From the NCBI GenBank assembly GCA_018816865.1, contig JAHIUW010000031.1:1-64000 (forward strand): a stretch of DNA of 64,000 nucleotides, written 5' to 3'. Origin of the DNA: Pseudomonadota bacterium. Its GTDB lineage: Bacteria; Desulfobacterota; Desulfovibrionia; Desulfovibrionales; Desulfovibrionaceae. The notes under the pieces were generated by a model that was not told the origin of the DNA, did no database searches, and saw only the letters and a program-made list of their open reading frames with translations. Numbering within the stretch: position 1 is the stretch's first letter; every line of letters begins with the position of its first letter. A program made the translations under genes and the position numbers. Shown here piece by piece: positions 26,578 through 35,402 of this stretch.

Positions 26578-27450
26578 ACGGGCGCATCGTCACTATTTGC
26601 GGCCCGGGACGTTCCGGCACTACCATGCTTGATTTGATGCTAGGCAATGGCGAAGATGTCTTTTCATGTGGCGAGGTCTATGCATGGTTTAGGCCCTGGC
26701 GTAGGCATCATTTTTCTATCTCTTGCGCCTGCGGCCAGACCCCCTGTCCGATATGGGAATCACTGAAGGATTTGCCGGAGTCGGCTTTCCACGCCGGGAC
26801 CTTACAAGAGAACCGGTGCAAGGTTCGTTGTGGACTCCTCCAAGGAGTTGTGCTGGGTAGTGGACACCCAGCGCTGGGCGGCCGCCAAGGGGTTGGCTGT
26901 GTCCAATGTTCTGCTTTGGAAATCACCAGTGGAATTGGCTTATTCGGGCTTCAAACGTGGCAAGGGACTGATGTTCTGGCGGGACATGTTCGTGCGCTAC
27001 TACGAAGAGTTTTTTTCTGCGCAGATTCCCTTCGTCAGCGTCTTTTTCGACGAGCTGGTCCAGAATCCGATTGAGAAAATCCAGCGCCTATGCGACAGCA
27101 TTGATATGTCGTATTTCCCCGGGAAAGAGGAGTTCTGGGGCAAGGAGCATCATCATCTCTTTGGTAGCCGCGGGACCCGCAATCAGGTGGAATTAGGCCA
27201 TTCTGCGGTGCTACCGACCCGTTTTCCTGAGGAATTCATGGTCCGTATTCCCGAGTTGCAGGAGGCTCTGGACAAAGATGTGCGGGTGCGTGGCATCGAG
27301 ATGCGTCTGCGTTTACAGGAGGTTTCTTCTGCCACGATTAAATCGCCAGCTGTGTCTCCGGTGGGCCATCGTCCTTGGTGGTATTACCCCCGGAGGGCCA
27401 AGCAGAAGCTGCGCAGTTATGTTCCCGTGCTCACCGTTCCGGAAGAGTGA
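26574..27450 (+). pseudogene. Sulfotransferase gene with a frameshift
   Basis: Two frames together make one sulfotransferase. The first, from GTG 26574 (overlapping the previous stop), encodes IVTICGPGRSGTTMLDLML, the PAPS loop, then a Cys-rich stretch. Homology then leaves this frame around 26800-26820 and continues one base downstream as RFVVDSSKELCWVVD, followed by NVLLWKSPVELAYS (3'-phosphate site) up to the stop at 27450. A single-base indel explains it. A sequencing error or programmed shift cannot be excluded; no slippery run is seen at the junction. If real, the gene is inactive. Confidence 0.75.
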
Positions 27451-27638
27451 CGATCATTTGAGAATATCTGCTGGATCTGGATGGGGTGGTCGAGAAGCTG
27501 GTGGAATGCAGAAAGAGGGTTTATCCTTATTGGAATGACTTGTTCTCGTTTCTTTTGGCGCAGGTGGCGACTGGTTGTGCGAAGCCTTGTCTGTAGTCTT
27601 TGTTTTCGGGGTGGAGATCTCTTCGAGGTGTTACGGTG

Positions 27639-28718
27639 ATGTATCGGGTCATGTTTGTTCATAAGTCGCCGTTGGGGGCCTTTGGTCGTGCAGATATGCA
27701 CCTCTGCTCGTCATGTTTGTCCCGAATGGGGCACGAGGTATATTTTGTCGCGAAATCCGGAGGGGAGAGCGACGAATTGAAGGCCGATGGTGTTCGTGTT
27801 CTGACTGTTTCGGATTCGAAGTCTTGGGTGAAAGAGATTTGTAGGCTTGTTTATGAACTGAAGCCAGATATCGCTCATGTATTTCTTTATTCCGGCGCTG
27901 GGCTTGTTTCTTTTTTTGCCAGAAAGTACAGCCCGACTACGCGCTTTGTTCTCGATGTTCGTTCTCCGTTGCTCAGGACTGGGCTTTGGCGGATGCTGCA
28001 TCGAGTGAAAAACGTATTTGAGCCGCGCTTTTTTGACGGTGTCGCGGCGCATGGAATTGAATCAGGCTGGACGCAGCTGGGAAAGAGAGACGACCTGGTT
28101 CTGCTTCCGCCTGGTGTCGATTCCTCTCTTGTGACGGCCGAGCGCCCTGTCCAGAAGGCAGCTGATGATGTAGTGAAAATGATTTATATTGGTTCACTGA
28201 GTCGACTGAGATCGTTGCGTGTTATGCTTGAATCTATTGTGCAAGCCCACTGTCGCTCATTGTTTGAGGTTGATATTTACGGTGATGGCGATGATAAATC
28301 ATTTTTGGAGAGGTATATTTCAGAATCTTCTTGCCGCGACAGTGTTCATTTTAAGGGTGTGGTTGACAGAAGGACTCTTTTTCAACTCATGCCGGCCTAT
28401 GATGTTGGGTTGGCATATATCCCAAGTGGAATGTATGAATTTGCTCCAGCGCTCAAATCAATGGAGTATTTGGCGTGTGGTGTTCCTGTTTTGGCTACTG
28501 ATACATGTGGAAATCGCATGTTTATTGAGAATGGGGTGAATGGAGAACTATCGAAAGGAGATGTTGAGAGCTTTGCAGCTGCTATTGTCAGAATTTGCAA
28601 TCAGGAAAAGTTGAATGGATATAAGGATAACGTGGCGCAAAGCGTCGATGAATATGACTGGATGAGGATTATTAAGGATAGGCTTTTGCCGTTTTATGAT
28701 GGATTGATCGGTGGGTGA
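27639..28718 (+). CDS. Glycosyltransferase family 4
   Basis: The 359-residue protein is a GT-B retaining glycosyltransferase: N-terminal VMFVHKSPLGAFGRADMHL, mid-protein LPPGVDSSLV and MIYIGSLS, and the C-terminal nucleotide-sugar motif ALKSMEYLACGVPVLATDT. It is markedly AT-richer than its neighbours (codons such as TTT, ATT and GAT dominate), suggesting separate acquisition. ATG 27639 with GAGGT upstream is the start. A 188-base gap without features precedes it. Confidence 0.8.
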   Translation: MYRVMFVHKSPLGAFGRADMHLCSSCLSRMGHEVYFVAKSGGESDELKADGVRVLTVSDSKSWVKEICRLVYELKPDIAHVFLYSGAGLVSFFARKYSPTTRFVLDVRSPLLRTGLWRMLHRVKNVFEPRFFDGVAAHGIESGWTQLGKRDDLVLLPPGVDSSLVTAERPVQKAADDVVKMIYIGSLSRLRSLRVMLESIVQAHCRSLFEVDIYGDGDDKSFLERYISESSCRDSVHFKGVVDRRTLFQLMPAYDVGLAYIPSGMYEFAPALKSMEYLACGVPVLATDTCGNRMFIENGVNGELSKGDVESFAAAIVRICNQEKLNGYKDNVAQSVDEYDWMRIIKDRLLPFYDGLIGG

Positions 28719-28778
28719 TTGTTGTTATTCGATCCTTCGTTATTCTGAACCGTCACTGAGAATTTCATTCGTAATATT

Positions 28779-29582
28779 ATGATGTGTTTATCATATATTG
28801 AACAGAAGAACACCTTCTGGTGGCTGAAGCTCAATGGTCTGTTGCGCTACGCCCTGAGTCACACCTGCTCGGGAATGCTGCCGCTCTACATTGTCAACGA
28901 GTATCCCAAATCAGGTGGGAGCTGGGTGGCCCAGATGCTGTCCGAGATCCTTGAGGTGCCGTTTCCCCGCAACCGCCTGCCCATGCTGCGTTCCTCCATC
29001 GCGCACGGCCATTTCCGCCACACCTGGAACATGCATAACGTGGTAAATGTCTGGCGTGATGGCCGGGACGTGATGACCTCCTTTTATTTCCACTGCACTG
29101 CGCCCAACAATCGTTTCAACCAGGGGCTTGTCAGCCAGACGCTCAAGGACCTGGTCTTCAACGACGTCGGGGATGTCGAGGCCAACTTGCCGCGGTTCAT
29201 CGAATACATGTTCGAGGCCAAAAAGCATCCTCGCTTCACCTGGGCCGAGCACGTGGACCGCTGGAACGGCAGGCCCGGTACCATCCAGGTCACATACGAG
29301 CAGCTGCGCATCGAGCCCGAGGCCCATCTGGCCCGCGTGCTGTGGGAGCTGACCGGCAGGGACCCCTCTGCAGAGCGGGTCCGCGCCACGGTCGAGCGCT
29401 ATTCCTTCGAGAACCAGACCGGCCGCAAGCCCGGTCAGGAAAACCGTCTGGACTTCCTGCGCAAGGGCATCGTGGGCGACTGGAAGAACACCTTCAGCCG
29501 GGAGGCCCGGGAGGTCTTCCATCGCTACGCAGGGGCGCAACTCATCGCTTTGGGGTATGAACAGGACGATTCTTGGGTATGA
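28779..29582 (+). CDS. Sulfotransferase
   Basis: The 267-residue protein has a clear Sulfotransfer_1-type PAPS loop IVNEYPKSGGSWVAQMLSE, the 3'-phosphate motif NVWRDGRDVMTSFYFH and a later TYEQLRIEPEAHL with RKPGQENRLDFLRKG, which matches the RKGxxGDW C-terminal signature (KGIVGDWKNTF). It is the most canonical sulfotransferase in the locus. The stop overlaps the next gene's ATG (ATGA). Confidence 0.88.
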   Translation: MMCLSYIEQKNTFWWLKLNGLLRYALSHTCSGMLPLYIVNEYPKSGGSWVAQMLSEILEVPFPRNRLPMLRSSIAHGHFRHTWNMHNVVNVWRDGRDVMTSFYFHCTAPNNRFNQGLVSQTLKDLVFNDVGDVEANLPRFIEYMFEAKKHPRFTWAEHVDRWNGRPGTIQVTYEQLRIEPEAHLARVLWELTGRDPSAERVRATVERYSFENQTGRKPGQENRLDFLRKGIVGDWKNTFSREAREVFHRYAGAQLIALGYEQDDSWV

Positions 29583-30745
29583 GCGGCAAGCGGATTCGGG
29601 TGGCCAACGTCATTGAGGAAGGCCGCCTTGGGGGGCCGCAGGTTCGCATCGCCGAGGTGGCGGCCCGACTGCATCATCTGGGCGTGGAAACCACGGTCAT
29701 CTATCCCCGTCGCGAAAGCGCGGCTTTTGCAGCGCGACTGGCCGCTCGCGGAGTCCGCGCCCTGGCTCGGCCCCTGCACCGCCTGACCCGCCAGCGTTTA
29801 CCCCTGTTGCTCTTCGTGCTCCTGTTCCCCTTCGAACTCATCGGTCTGTGGCTGCATTTCCGCCGCGCGGACTACGACCTAGTCCACGCCAGCGGGGGCT
29901 GCTGGCAGTTCAAGGCCCCCATCGCCGCCCGCTTGGCAGGCGTGCCGGTGCTCTGGCACCTGAACGACACCGGCACTCCTTGGGCTCTGCGCCTGCTGTT
30001 CAAGTTTTTGGCTCGGCGCTGTCCTTCGGGACTGATCGTGGCCGCCGAACGAGTGCGCCACTACTACGTCGCGGACCTGGGGGTCACGGAGCTGCCCGTC
30101 TACGAGATCCAGGCCCCGGTGGACTGCGCTCGTTTCAAACAGGTACAAGTAACCCCTGACGAATTCATCGCCTCGGAGCATGGATTGGCTGTGATCATGG
30201 TCTGTTCTGTCAATCCAGACAAAGGGATCGATCATTTGATACGTGCCGCGGCCCTGGTGGAAGAAACCCGTTCAGACATTCATTTCCACGTGGTGGGCCC
30301 CATCCATGCATCCCAATCCGCCTACAAATTCATGCTTGACGAACTCATGTCCAAATTGAACGTGACCAACGTAACATTTCACGGTGCTACAGAGGATGTA
30401 CGGCCCGCGCTGGAGGCCGCTGACATCTATGTCTGTTCCTCGTTGCGTGAAGCCTCGCCCCTCTCCGTCTGGGAAGCCATGAGTATGGCCCGCCCCATTG
30501 TTTCAACAGACGTGGGTGATGTCGCAAGGTTTCTGACGCACAACGAAAGTGGACTCATTGTCCCCCCCGCCGACCCCCAAGCACTGGCTCAAGGAATTCT
30601 CGTATTGGCCGAAGACTCCGCTCTTCGTGAACGATTCGGAAAGGCCGCGCGCGAGGCTATCAAAGACAAACTGGATGTGGAGATCATTGCCAAACGCCAC
30701 GCCGACGTCTACCGTGACATCTTGCAACGTCTTCGCACTCCTTAA
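29579..30745 (+). CDS. Glycosyltransferase family 4
   Basis: The 388-residue GT-B enzyme shows VIEEGRLGGPQVRIAEVA at the N-terminus (the donor-loop GGxQ form), VMVCSVNPDKGIDHLIRAA at the second Rossmann fold, and REASPLSVWEAMSMARPIV with GLIVPPADPQALAQGI. ATG 29579 overlaps the preceding sulfotransferase stop by four bases, so sulfation and glycosylation genes are translationally coupled here. Confidence 0.88.
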   Translation: MSGKRIRVANVIEEGRLGGPQVRIAEVAARLHHLGVETTVIYPRRESAAFAARLAARGVRALARPLHRLTRQRLPLLLFVLLFPFELIGLWLHFRRADYDLVHASGGCWQFKAPIAARLAGVPVLWHLNDTGTPWALRLLFKFLARRCPSGLIVAAERVRHYYVADLGVTELPVYEIQAPVDCARFKQVQVTPDEFIASEHGLAVIMVCSVNPDKGIDHLIRAAALVEETRSDIHFHVVGPIHASQSAYKFMLDELMSKLNVTNVTFHGATEDVRPALEAADIYVCSSLREASPLSVWEAMSMARPIVSTDVGDVARFLTHNESGLIVPPADPQALAQGILVLAEDSALRERFGKAAREAIKDKLDVEIIAKRHADVYRDILQRLRTP

Positions 30746-30766
30746 CCCCACTCCAAGACGAATATA

Positions 30767-31750
30767 ATGAAAAAAATCATCATCACTGGCGGCTGCGGCT
30801 TTATCGGCATCAATCTCGTCCAGTTTCTTCTTGAGACCAAAGACGGGATCTCCATCCGTATCGTAGACAATTTGAGCGTCGGCACCCCCGAGGACCTCGC
30901 CCTGGTCTGCCAATACAGATCATGTGGCAGCGATATTCCAACACACTGGGCTCCCGGAGTGGACCTCATCCAAGGTGACATTCGGGACAGTTCCCTCGCC
31001 CTCGGCGCCTGCGCCGGAGCCGACGGCGTCGTGCATCTGGCCGCCAACACCGGTGTCATCCCCTCCATCGAAAACCCTCGCCACGATTGTGAGATGAACG
31101 TCTTAGGCACCTTCAATTTCCTCGAAGGCTGTAGGACCCATGGCGTAAAACGTTTCGTTTTGGCCTCCTCGGGCGCACCCCTGGGGGAACAGGAACCCCC
31201 GATTCACGAGGAAATGGTGACCCGGCCCATCTCTCCTTACGGGGCCAGCAAACTCTGCGGCGAGGCCTACTGTTCGGCCTACCACGGTTCCTACGGAGTG
31301 GAGACAGCCTGCCTGCGTTTCGGCAACGTCTACGGCCCCTACTCCAACCACAAGGGCAGCGTCGCCGCGCTGTTCATACGCCAAATCCTGGCCGGAGAGA
31401 CCCTGACTATCTACGGCGACGGTACCCAGACCCGAGACTTCATTGCCGTGGAAGACCTTGCCGGTGCCATCTGGGCTGCGCTGACAACCACCGGGACAGG
31501 CGGCGAAGTGTTCCAGATTGCGACCCACCGCGAACACACCGTGATCGAACTGGCCGAGGAACTGAAGCTGCTCGCCACGGAGTTGGCAGCCCTTGACATC
31601 CGCTTGGCGCACGCCCCTGTACGCCCGGGCGAAGTGCAGCGCAATTACTCGGACATCTCCAAAGCAAAAAAAATCCTCAAATGGTCGCCGACCATTGAGT
31701 TTAGGGATGGTCTCAGGCAGACTTTCCAGTGGTTTCTGGACCAACAATAA
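30767..31750 (+). CDS. NAD-dependent sugar epimerase/dehydratase (GalE/WbpP-like)
   Basis: The 327-residue extended SDR has IITGGCGFIGINLVQFLL, a conserved ASSGAPLGE serine motif, the catalytic Tyr/Lys in SPYGASKLCGEAY, and FGNVYGPYSNHKGSVAALFI. It resembles UDP-glucose/UDP-GlcNAc 4-epimerases, but the exact substrate cannot be read from sequence. It begins a run of three sugar-nucleotide enzymes leading to the sulfoquinovose synthase. Confidence 0.82.
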   Translation: MKKIIITGGCGFIGINLVQFLLETKDGISIRIVDNLSVGTPEDLALVCQYRSCGSDIPTHWAPGVDLIQGDIRDSSLALGACAGADGVVHLAANTGVIPSIENPRHDCEMNVLGTFNFLEGCRTHGVKRFVLASSGAPLGEQEPPIHEEMVTRPISPYGASKLCGEAYCSAYHGSYGVETACLRFGNVYGPYSNHKGSVAALFIRQILAGETLTIYGDGTQTRDFIAVEDLAGAIWAALTTTGTGGEVFQIATHREHTVIELAEELKLLATELAALDIRLAHAPVRPGEVQRNYSDISKAKKILKWSPTIEFRDGLRQTFQWFLDQQ

Positions 31751-31792
31751 TTGATTGTGAATTTTCATAGCTCCATTCAACGGGAAACAGGC

Positions 31793-32869
31793 ATGATTGA
31801 TTTAACAAAAAGCAGGGTCCTGGTCACAGGCTGTTGCGGAACCATCGGCAACGAGCTCGTACGCCAACTTATGGAGACATTCTCCGTTGGCGAACTTATC
31901 GGCATGGATAACAACGAAAGCGAACTCTTTTTTCTTGAGCAACGCTTTGCACCAATGGGAAACTCCCGTTTCTTCCTGGGCGACATGCGGGACCAATACA
32001 AACTGACTCGAGCCATGTGTGGAGTGGACGTGGTCTTTCACGTTGCCGCCTTCAAACATGTCATCCTCTGCGAACGCTCCCCCATGGAGGCCGTGCAGAC
32101 CAATATCCTCGGGGTCAGTAATGTGATCCAGGCCGCCACGGACAACAGCGTGGGCAAGGTCATCTTCACCAGCTCCGACAAGGCCGTGAACCCTACCAGT
32201 GTTATGGGCACCTCGAAACTCATGGGCGAACGTCTGATGACTGCCGCCAACAGCAACCGCCGCGGCAACGGACCGGTCTTCGCCTCCACCCGCTTCGGCA
32301 ACGTCCTAGGCTCGCGCGGTTCGGTGGTGCCCATCTTCACGGAACAAATCAAGAAGGGCGGTCCCATCACCCTAACGGATGACGCCATGACCCGCTTCAT
32401 TATGAGCATCTCCCAGGCCGTGCGTCTGGTGGTGGATTCCGCCGGCCTGGCTCAGGGCGGCGAGGTCTTCATCACCAAGATGCCCGTGATCCGCATCCGC
32501 GACCTGGCCGAGGTCATGATCCGTTTGCTGGCTCCGCAATTCGGTCACAGGCCCGAGGACGTGCCCATCGAGATCATCGGCATGAAGCCAGGAGAAAAGC
32601 TCTATGAGGAGCTCATGAGCCACGAGGAAACCCGCCGCTCCCTGGAACTGCCCGATTATTTTGCCGTGATCCCTGCCTTCCGCAGTCTGTACGAGACAAT
32701 TTCATACGACTACCCGGGCATTGTTGCTGATTCAGTGGATCGCCCGTACATCTCCGCGGAGGAAACCCTCATGTCCAAGGACGAGATCGAGCGGTTCCTG
32801 CTGGACAATGACCTGCTGGGACTGCCCTTCGATCATGCGGATCACCCTGACGAACGCTACTGGCCATAG
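31793..32869 (+). CDS. FlaA1/CapD-type nucleotide-sugar 4,6-dehydratase
   Basis: The 358-residue protein belongs to the short, soluble form of the polysaccharide biosynthesis SDR family: VLVTGCCGTIGNELVRQL, FHVAAFKHVILCERSPMEA, TSSDKAVNPTSVMGTSKLMG and IEIIGMKPGEKLYEELM. The catalytic position usually filled by Tyr is Met (VMGTSK), which is normal in this subfamily. It probably converts a UDP-HexNAc to the 4-keto-6-deoxy form. ATG 31793 is chosen because homology begins there. Confidence 0.85.
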   Translation: MIDLTKSRVLVTGCCGTIGNELVRQLMETFSVGELIGMDNNESELFFLEQRFAPMGNSRFFLGDMRDQYKLTRAMCGVDVVFHVAAFKHVILCERSPMEAVQTNILGVSNVIQAATDNSVGKVIFTSSDKAVNPTSVMGTSKLMGERLMTAANSNRRGNGPVFASTRFGNVLGSRGSVVPIFTEQIKKGGPITLTDDAMTRFIMSISQAVRLVVDSAGLAQGGEVFITKMPVIRIRDLAEVMIRLLAPQFGHRPEDVPIEIIGMKPGEKLYEELMSHEETRRSLELPDYFAVIPAFRSLYETISYDYPGIVADSVDRPYISAEETLMSKDEIERFLLDNDLLGLPFDHADHPDERYWP

Positions 32870-32878
32870 GAACGTGAC

Positions 32879-34042
32879 ATGAATATTCTGATCCTCGGCG
32901 GTGACGGCTACCTGGGTTGGCCCACGGCCATGTATCTTTCCGCCAAGAGCCACAGCGTGGCCGTGGCGGACAACTATTTCAGACGCAAGGCCTGCGAAGA
33001 ACTGGGCTCACCTCCGCTACTGCCTGTGCCCCGGCTTGATGAGCGTGTGCGCCTGTGGCAGACCGCCAGCGGGCGTCTTGTTCACGCGGCCATCGGCGAC
33101 CTCTGCGACTGGTCCTTCATGCAGGACTGCTTCACGGGCAAGGCCTTCGGCCTGGACTGGACCCCGGACGCGGTGGTGCATTACGCCGAGCAGCCCTCAG
33201 CCCCATATTCCATGATGGACCGCGACAAGGCGGCCTTCACCCTCTCAAACAACCTGATGAGCACCATGAATCTCATCCAGGCGGTCAAGGAGTTCAACCC
33301 GGCCTGTCACATCGTCAAGCTCGGAACCATGGGCGTCTACGGCACCCCGGACATCGACATCGAGGAAGGCTATCTGGATGTGGAGCACAAGGGCCGTAGC
33401 CAGCGCTTTCTGTACCCCAAGACTCCCGGTTCGCTGTACCACCTGACCAAGGCCCAGGACAGCGACATGCTGTATTTCTACTGCCGCATCTGGGACATCC
33501 GAGTCACGGATCTCAATCAGGGACCTGTGTATGGCATTTTCACGGACCAGAGCGACGATGAGCGGCTGGCGACCATTTTCAACTACGACGATGTCTTCGG
33601 CACGGTGGTCAACCGCTTCCTGGTCCAGGCCGTGGGCAGGGTCCCGCTCACGGTCTACGGCAAGGGCGGTCAGACCCGAGGCTACCTGGACATCCGCGAC
33701 ACCCTGGCCTGTGTGGAACTGGCCCTGCTGAACCCTGTCCAGGCAGGGGAGTACAAAGTCTACAACCAGATCACCGAGACTTTCACGGTCAACGAGCTTG
33801 CCGTGCTCGTGCACGCGGGCGGCAAGCTGGCAGGCATTGACGTGGCGGTGAAGAATATCGAGAATCCCCGCTGCGAGGCCGAAGAGCACTACTACAATCC
33901 GACCTACACGGGGCTCACGGACCTGGGGCTCAAACCCCATTTATTGACCCCTGAAAAGATCGCCCACATGCTCGAGTTCGTGGCCCGGCACAAGGACCGC
34001 ATCCGCGAGGACTCCATCATGCCCAAGGTGAAATGGAAATAG
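32879..34042 (+). CDS. sqdB: UDP-sulfoquinovose synthase (SQD1/Agl3 family)
   Basis: The 387-residue protein matches the SQD1 family along its length: ILGGDGYLGWPTAMYLSAK, VVHYAEQPSAPYSMMDRDKA, KLGTMGVYGTPDIDIEEGY, SLYHLTKAQDS (catalytic Tyr/Lys), TDLNQGPVYGI, YGKGGQTRGYLDIRDT and NPRCEAEEHYYNP. The family converts UDP-glucose and sulfite to UDP-sulfoquinovose. In plants and cyanobacteria the sugar goes to the sulfolipid SQDG; in Sulfolobus (Agl3) it goes to an N-glycan. Here the gene is flanked by glycan genes 9 bases upstream and 94 bases downstream, not by a sulfolipid synthase, so a sulfoquinovose-containing surface glycan is likely. Confidence 0.9.
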   Translation: MNILILGGDGYLGWPTAMYLSAKSHSVAVADNYFRRKACEELGSPPLLPVPRLDERVRLWQTASGRLVHAAIGDLCDWSFMQDCFTGKAFGLDWTPDAVVHYAEQPSAPYSMMDRDKAAFTLSNNLMSTMNLIQAVKEFNPACHIVKLGTMGVYGTPDIDIEEGYLDVEHKGRSQRFLYPKTPGSLYHLTKAQDSDMLYFYCRIWDIRVTDLNQGPVYGIFTDQSDDERLATIFNYDDVFGTVVNRFLVQAVGRVPLTVYGKGGQTRGYLDIRDTLACVELALLNPVQAGEYKVYNQITETFTVNELAVLVHAGGKLAGIDVAVKNIENPRCEAEEHYYNPTYTGLTDLGLKPHLLTPEKIAHMLEFVARHKDRIREDSIMPKVKWK

Positions 34043-34136
34043 CGTTTTTCGCACCTTGCGCATGTGGAGAGACAAAGGCCGGACGGACAGCGGATCATTC
34101 CCGGGCCTCAGTCTTCAGGAAGGGAGCGCCTTGTCC

Positions 34137-35402
34137 ATGAACATCCTCATTGTCAGTCAGTATTTTTGGCCCGAGAACTTTCGCATCAACGATCTGGTCC
34201 GTGGCTTGGTCACGCGAGGCCATCGGATTACAGTGCTGACTGGGCAGCCCAACTACCCCTCGGGACGGTTATTCGAGAACTACGGCTGGAACCACCCCCG
34301 GGAACAGACTTTTGCCGGGGCGAGGGTGCTGAGGGTTCCGCTAGTTCCACGAAGAGACGGTGGGCACCTGCGGCTAATATTGAACTACCTCTCGTTCATG
34401 TTTGCGGCCTCGTGGGGCGTGTTTACCCGCCTCAATAGCCGAGATCGGTTCGATGCTATCTTCGTATTCGAGCCGTCGCCCGTGACCGTAGGAGTGCCTG
34501 CGGCCCTGGCCCGGTGGCGATTCAAGGCCCCAATCCTGTTTTGGGTGCTGGACTTGTGGCCGGAATCCCTCTCGGCCACGGGAGCTATCTCTTCACCCTG
34601 GATTCTGAGTCTCGTGGACAGGGGTGTGCGCTGGATCTACGCTCAATGCGCCCGGATCCTCGTGCAGTCGCGAGCCTTTACGCCCAACATTGAAAAACTC
34701 GGCGTGCCTCGCGAACGAATTAATTATTTCCCCAATTGGACCGAGTCCGAGTACGAGGGTGCCGGAATCGACCTTGATATCACAAACGCCGCAGGCCTCG
34801 AAAGTGAACATTCCGACGAGGCGAGCCTGCGTATCGTCTATGCCGGAAACATTGGAGTGGCCCAGGATTTCCCGACAATCATTGGCGCGGCCGAGATCGT
34901 TGCCAAACTGTTGCCGCGGGTGCGCTGGATTGTGGCCGGGGACGGACGCATGGGTTCCTGGGTCCGGGACGAGGTCGCCAGGCGCGGATTGAACGAGCAG
35001 TTCAAATTCCTGGGACAGCGCCCGTCCGTCGAAATGCCGGAACTTTTTTCGACAGCCGACGCATTACTCGTTACATTGCGACCTGCCCCCATCTTCGCCC
35101 AGACCATTCCGGGCAAGGTTCAGTCCTACCTAGCGGCAGGTAAGCCTATCCTAGCCATGCTGGACGGCGAAGGCTCACGGGTGATAGACGAGTCCGGCGG
35201 CGGCCTGACCTGCATGGCCGGAGACGCTCCTGCCATGGCCCAGATAGTGGCCCGCCTCGCCGCCATGTCCGGCTTAGAGCGCCAGGCCATGGGCGAAAAG
35301 GGGCGCGACTACGCCTACAGGGAATTCGGACGGGAAATGCTGTTTGACCGACTTGAAAGTTGGTTGATCAAGGTGGTCGAGGAATGCAGGAATAAGGAAT
35401 GA
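34137..35402 (+). CDS. WbuB-like glycosyltransferase family 4
   Basis: The 421-residue GT-B enzyme has the N-terminal pattern NILIVSQYFWPENFRINDLV and GQPNYPSGRLFENYGW, then PILFWVLDLWPESLSATGAI and YAGNIGVAQDFPTIIGAAE, all strongly like WbuB, the N-acetyl-L-fucosamine transferase. It immediately precedes the three-gene UDP-L-FucNAc pathway and overlaps it by four bases, which supports L-FucNAc as donor. ATG 34137 is used; a GGAAGGGAG site lies about ten bases upstream. Confidence 0.87.
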   Translation: MNILIVSQYFWPENFRINDLVRGLVTRGHRITVLTGQPNYPSGRLFENYGWNHPREQTFAGARVLRVPLVPRRDGGHLRLILNYLSFMFAASWGVFTRLNSRDRFDAIFVFEPSPVTVGVPAALARWRFKAPILFWVLDLWPESLSATGAISSPWILSLVDRGVRWIYAQCARILVQSRAFTPNIEKLGVPRERINYFPNWTESEYEGAGIDLDITNAAGLESEHSDEASLRIVYAGNIGVAQDFPTIIGAAEIVAKLLPRVRWIVAGDGRMGSWVRDEVARRGLNEQFKFLGQRPSVEMPELFSTADALLVTLRPAPIFAQTIPGKVQSYLAAGKPILAMLDGEGSRVIDESGGGLTCMAGDAPAMAQIVARLAAMSGLERQAMGEKGRDYAYREFGREMLFDRLESWLIKVVEECRNKE

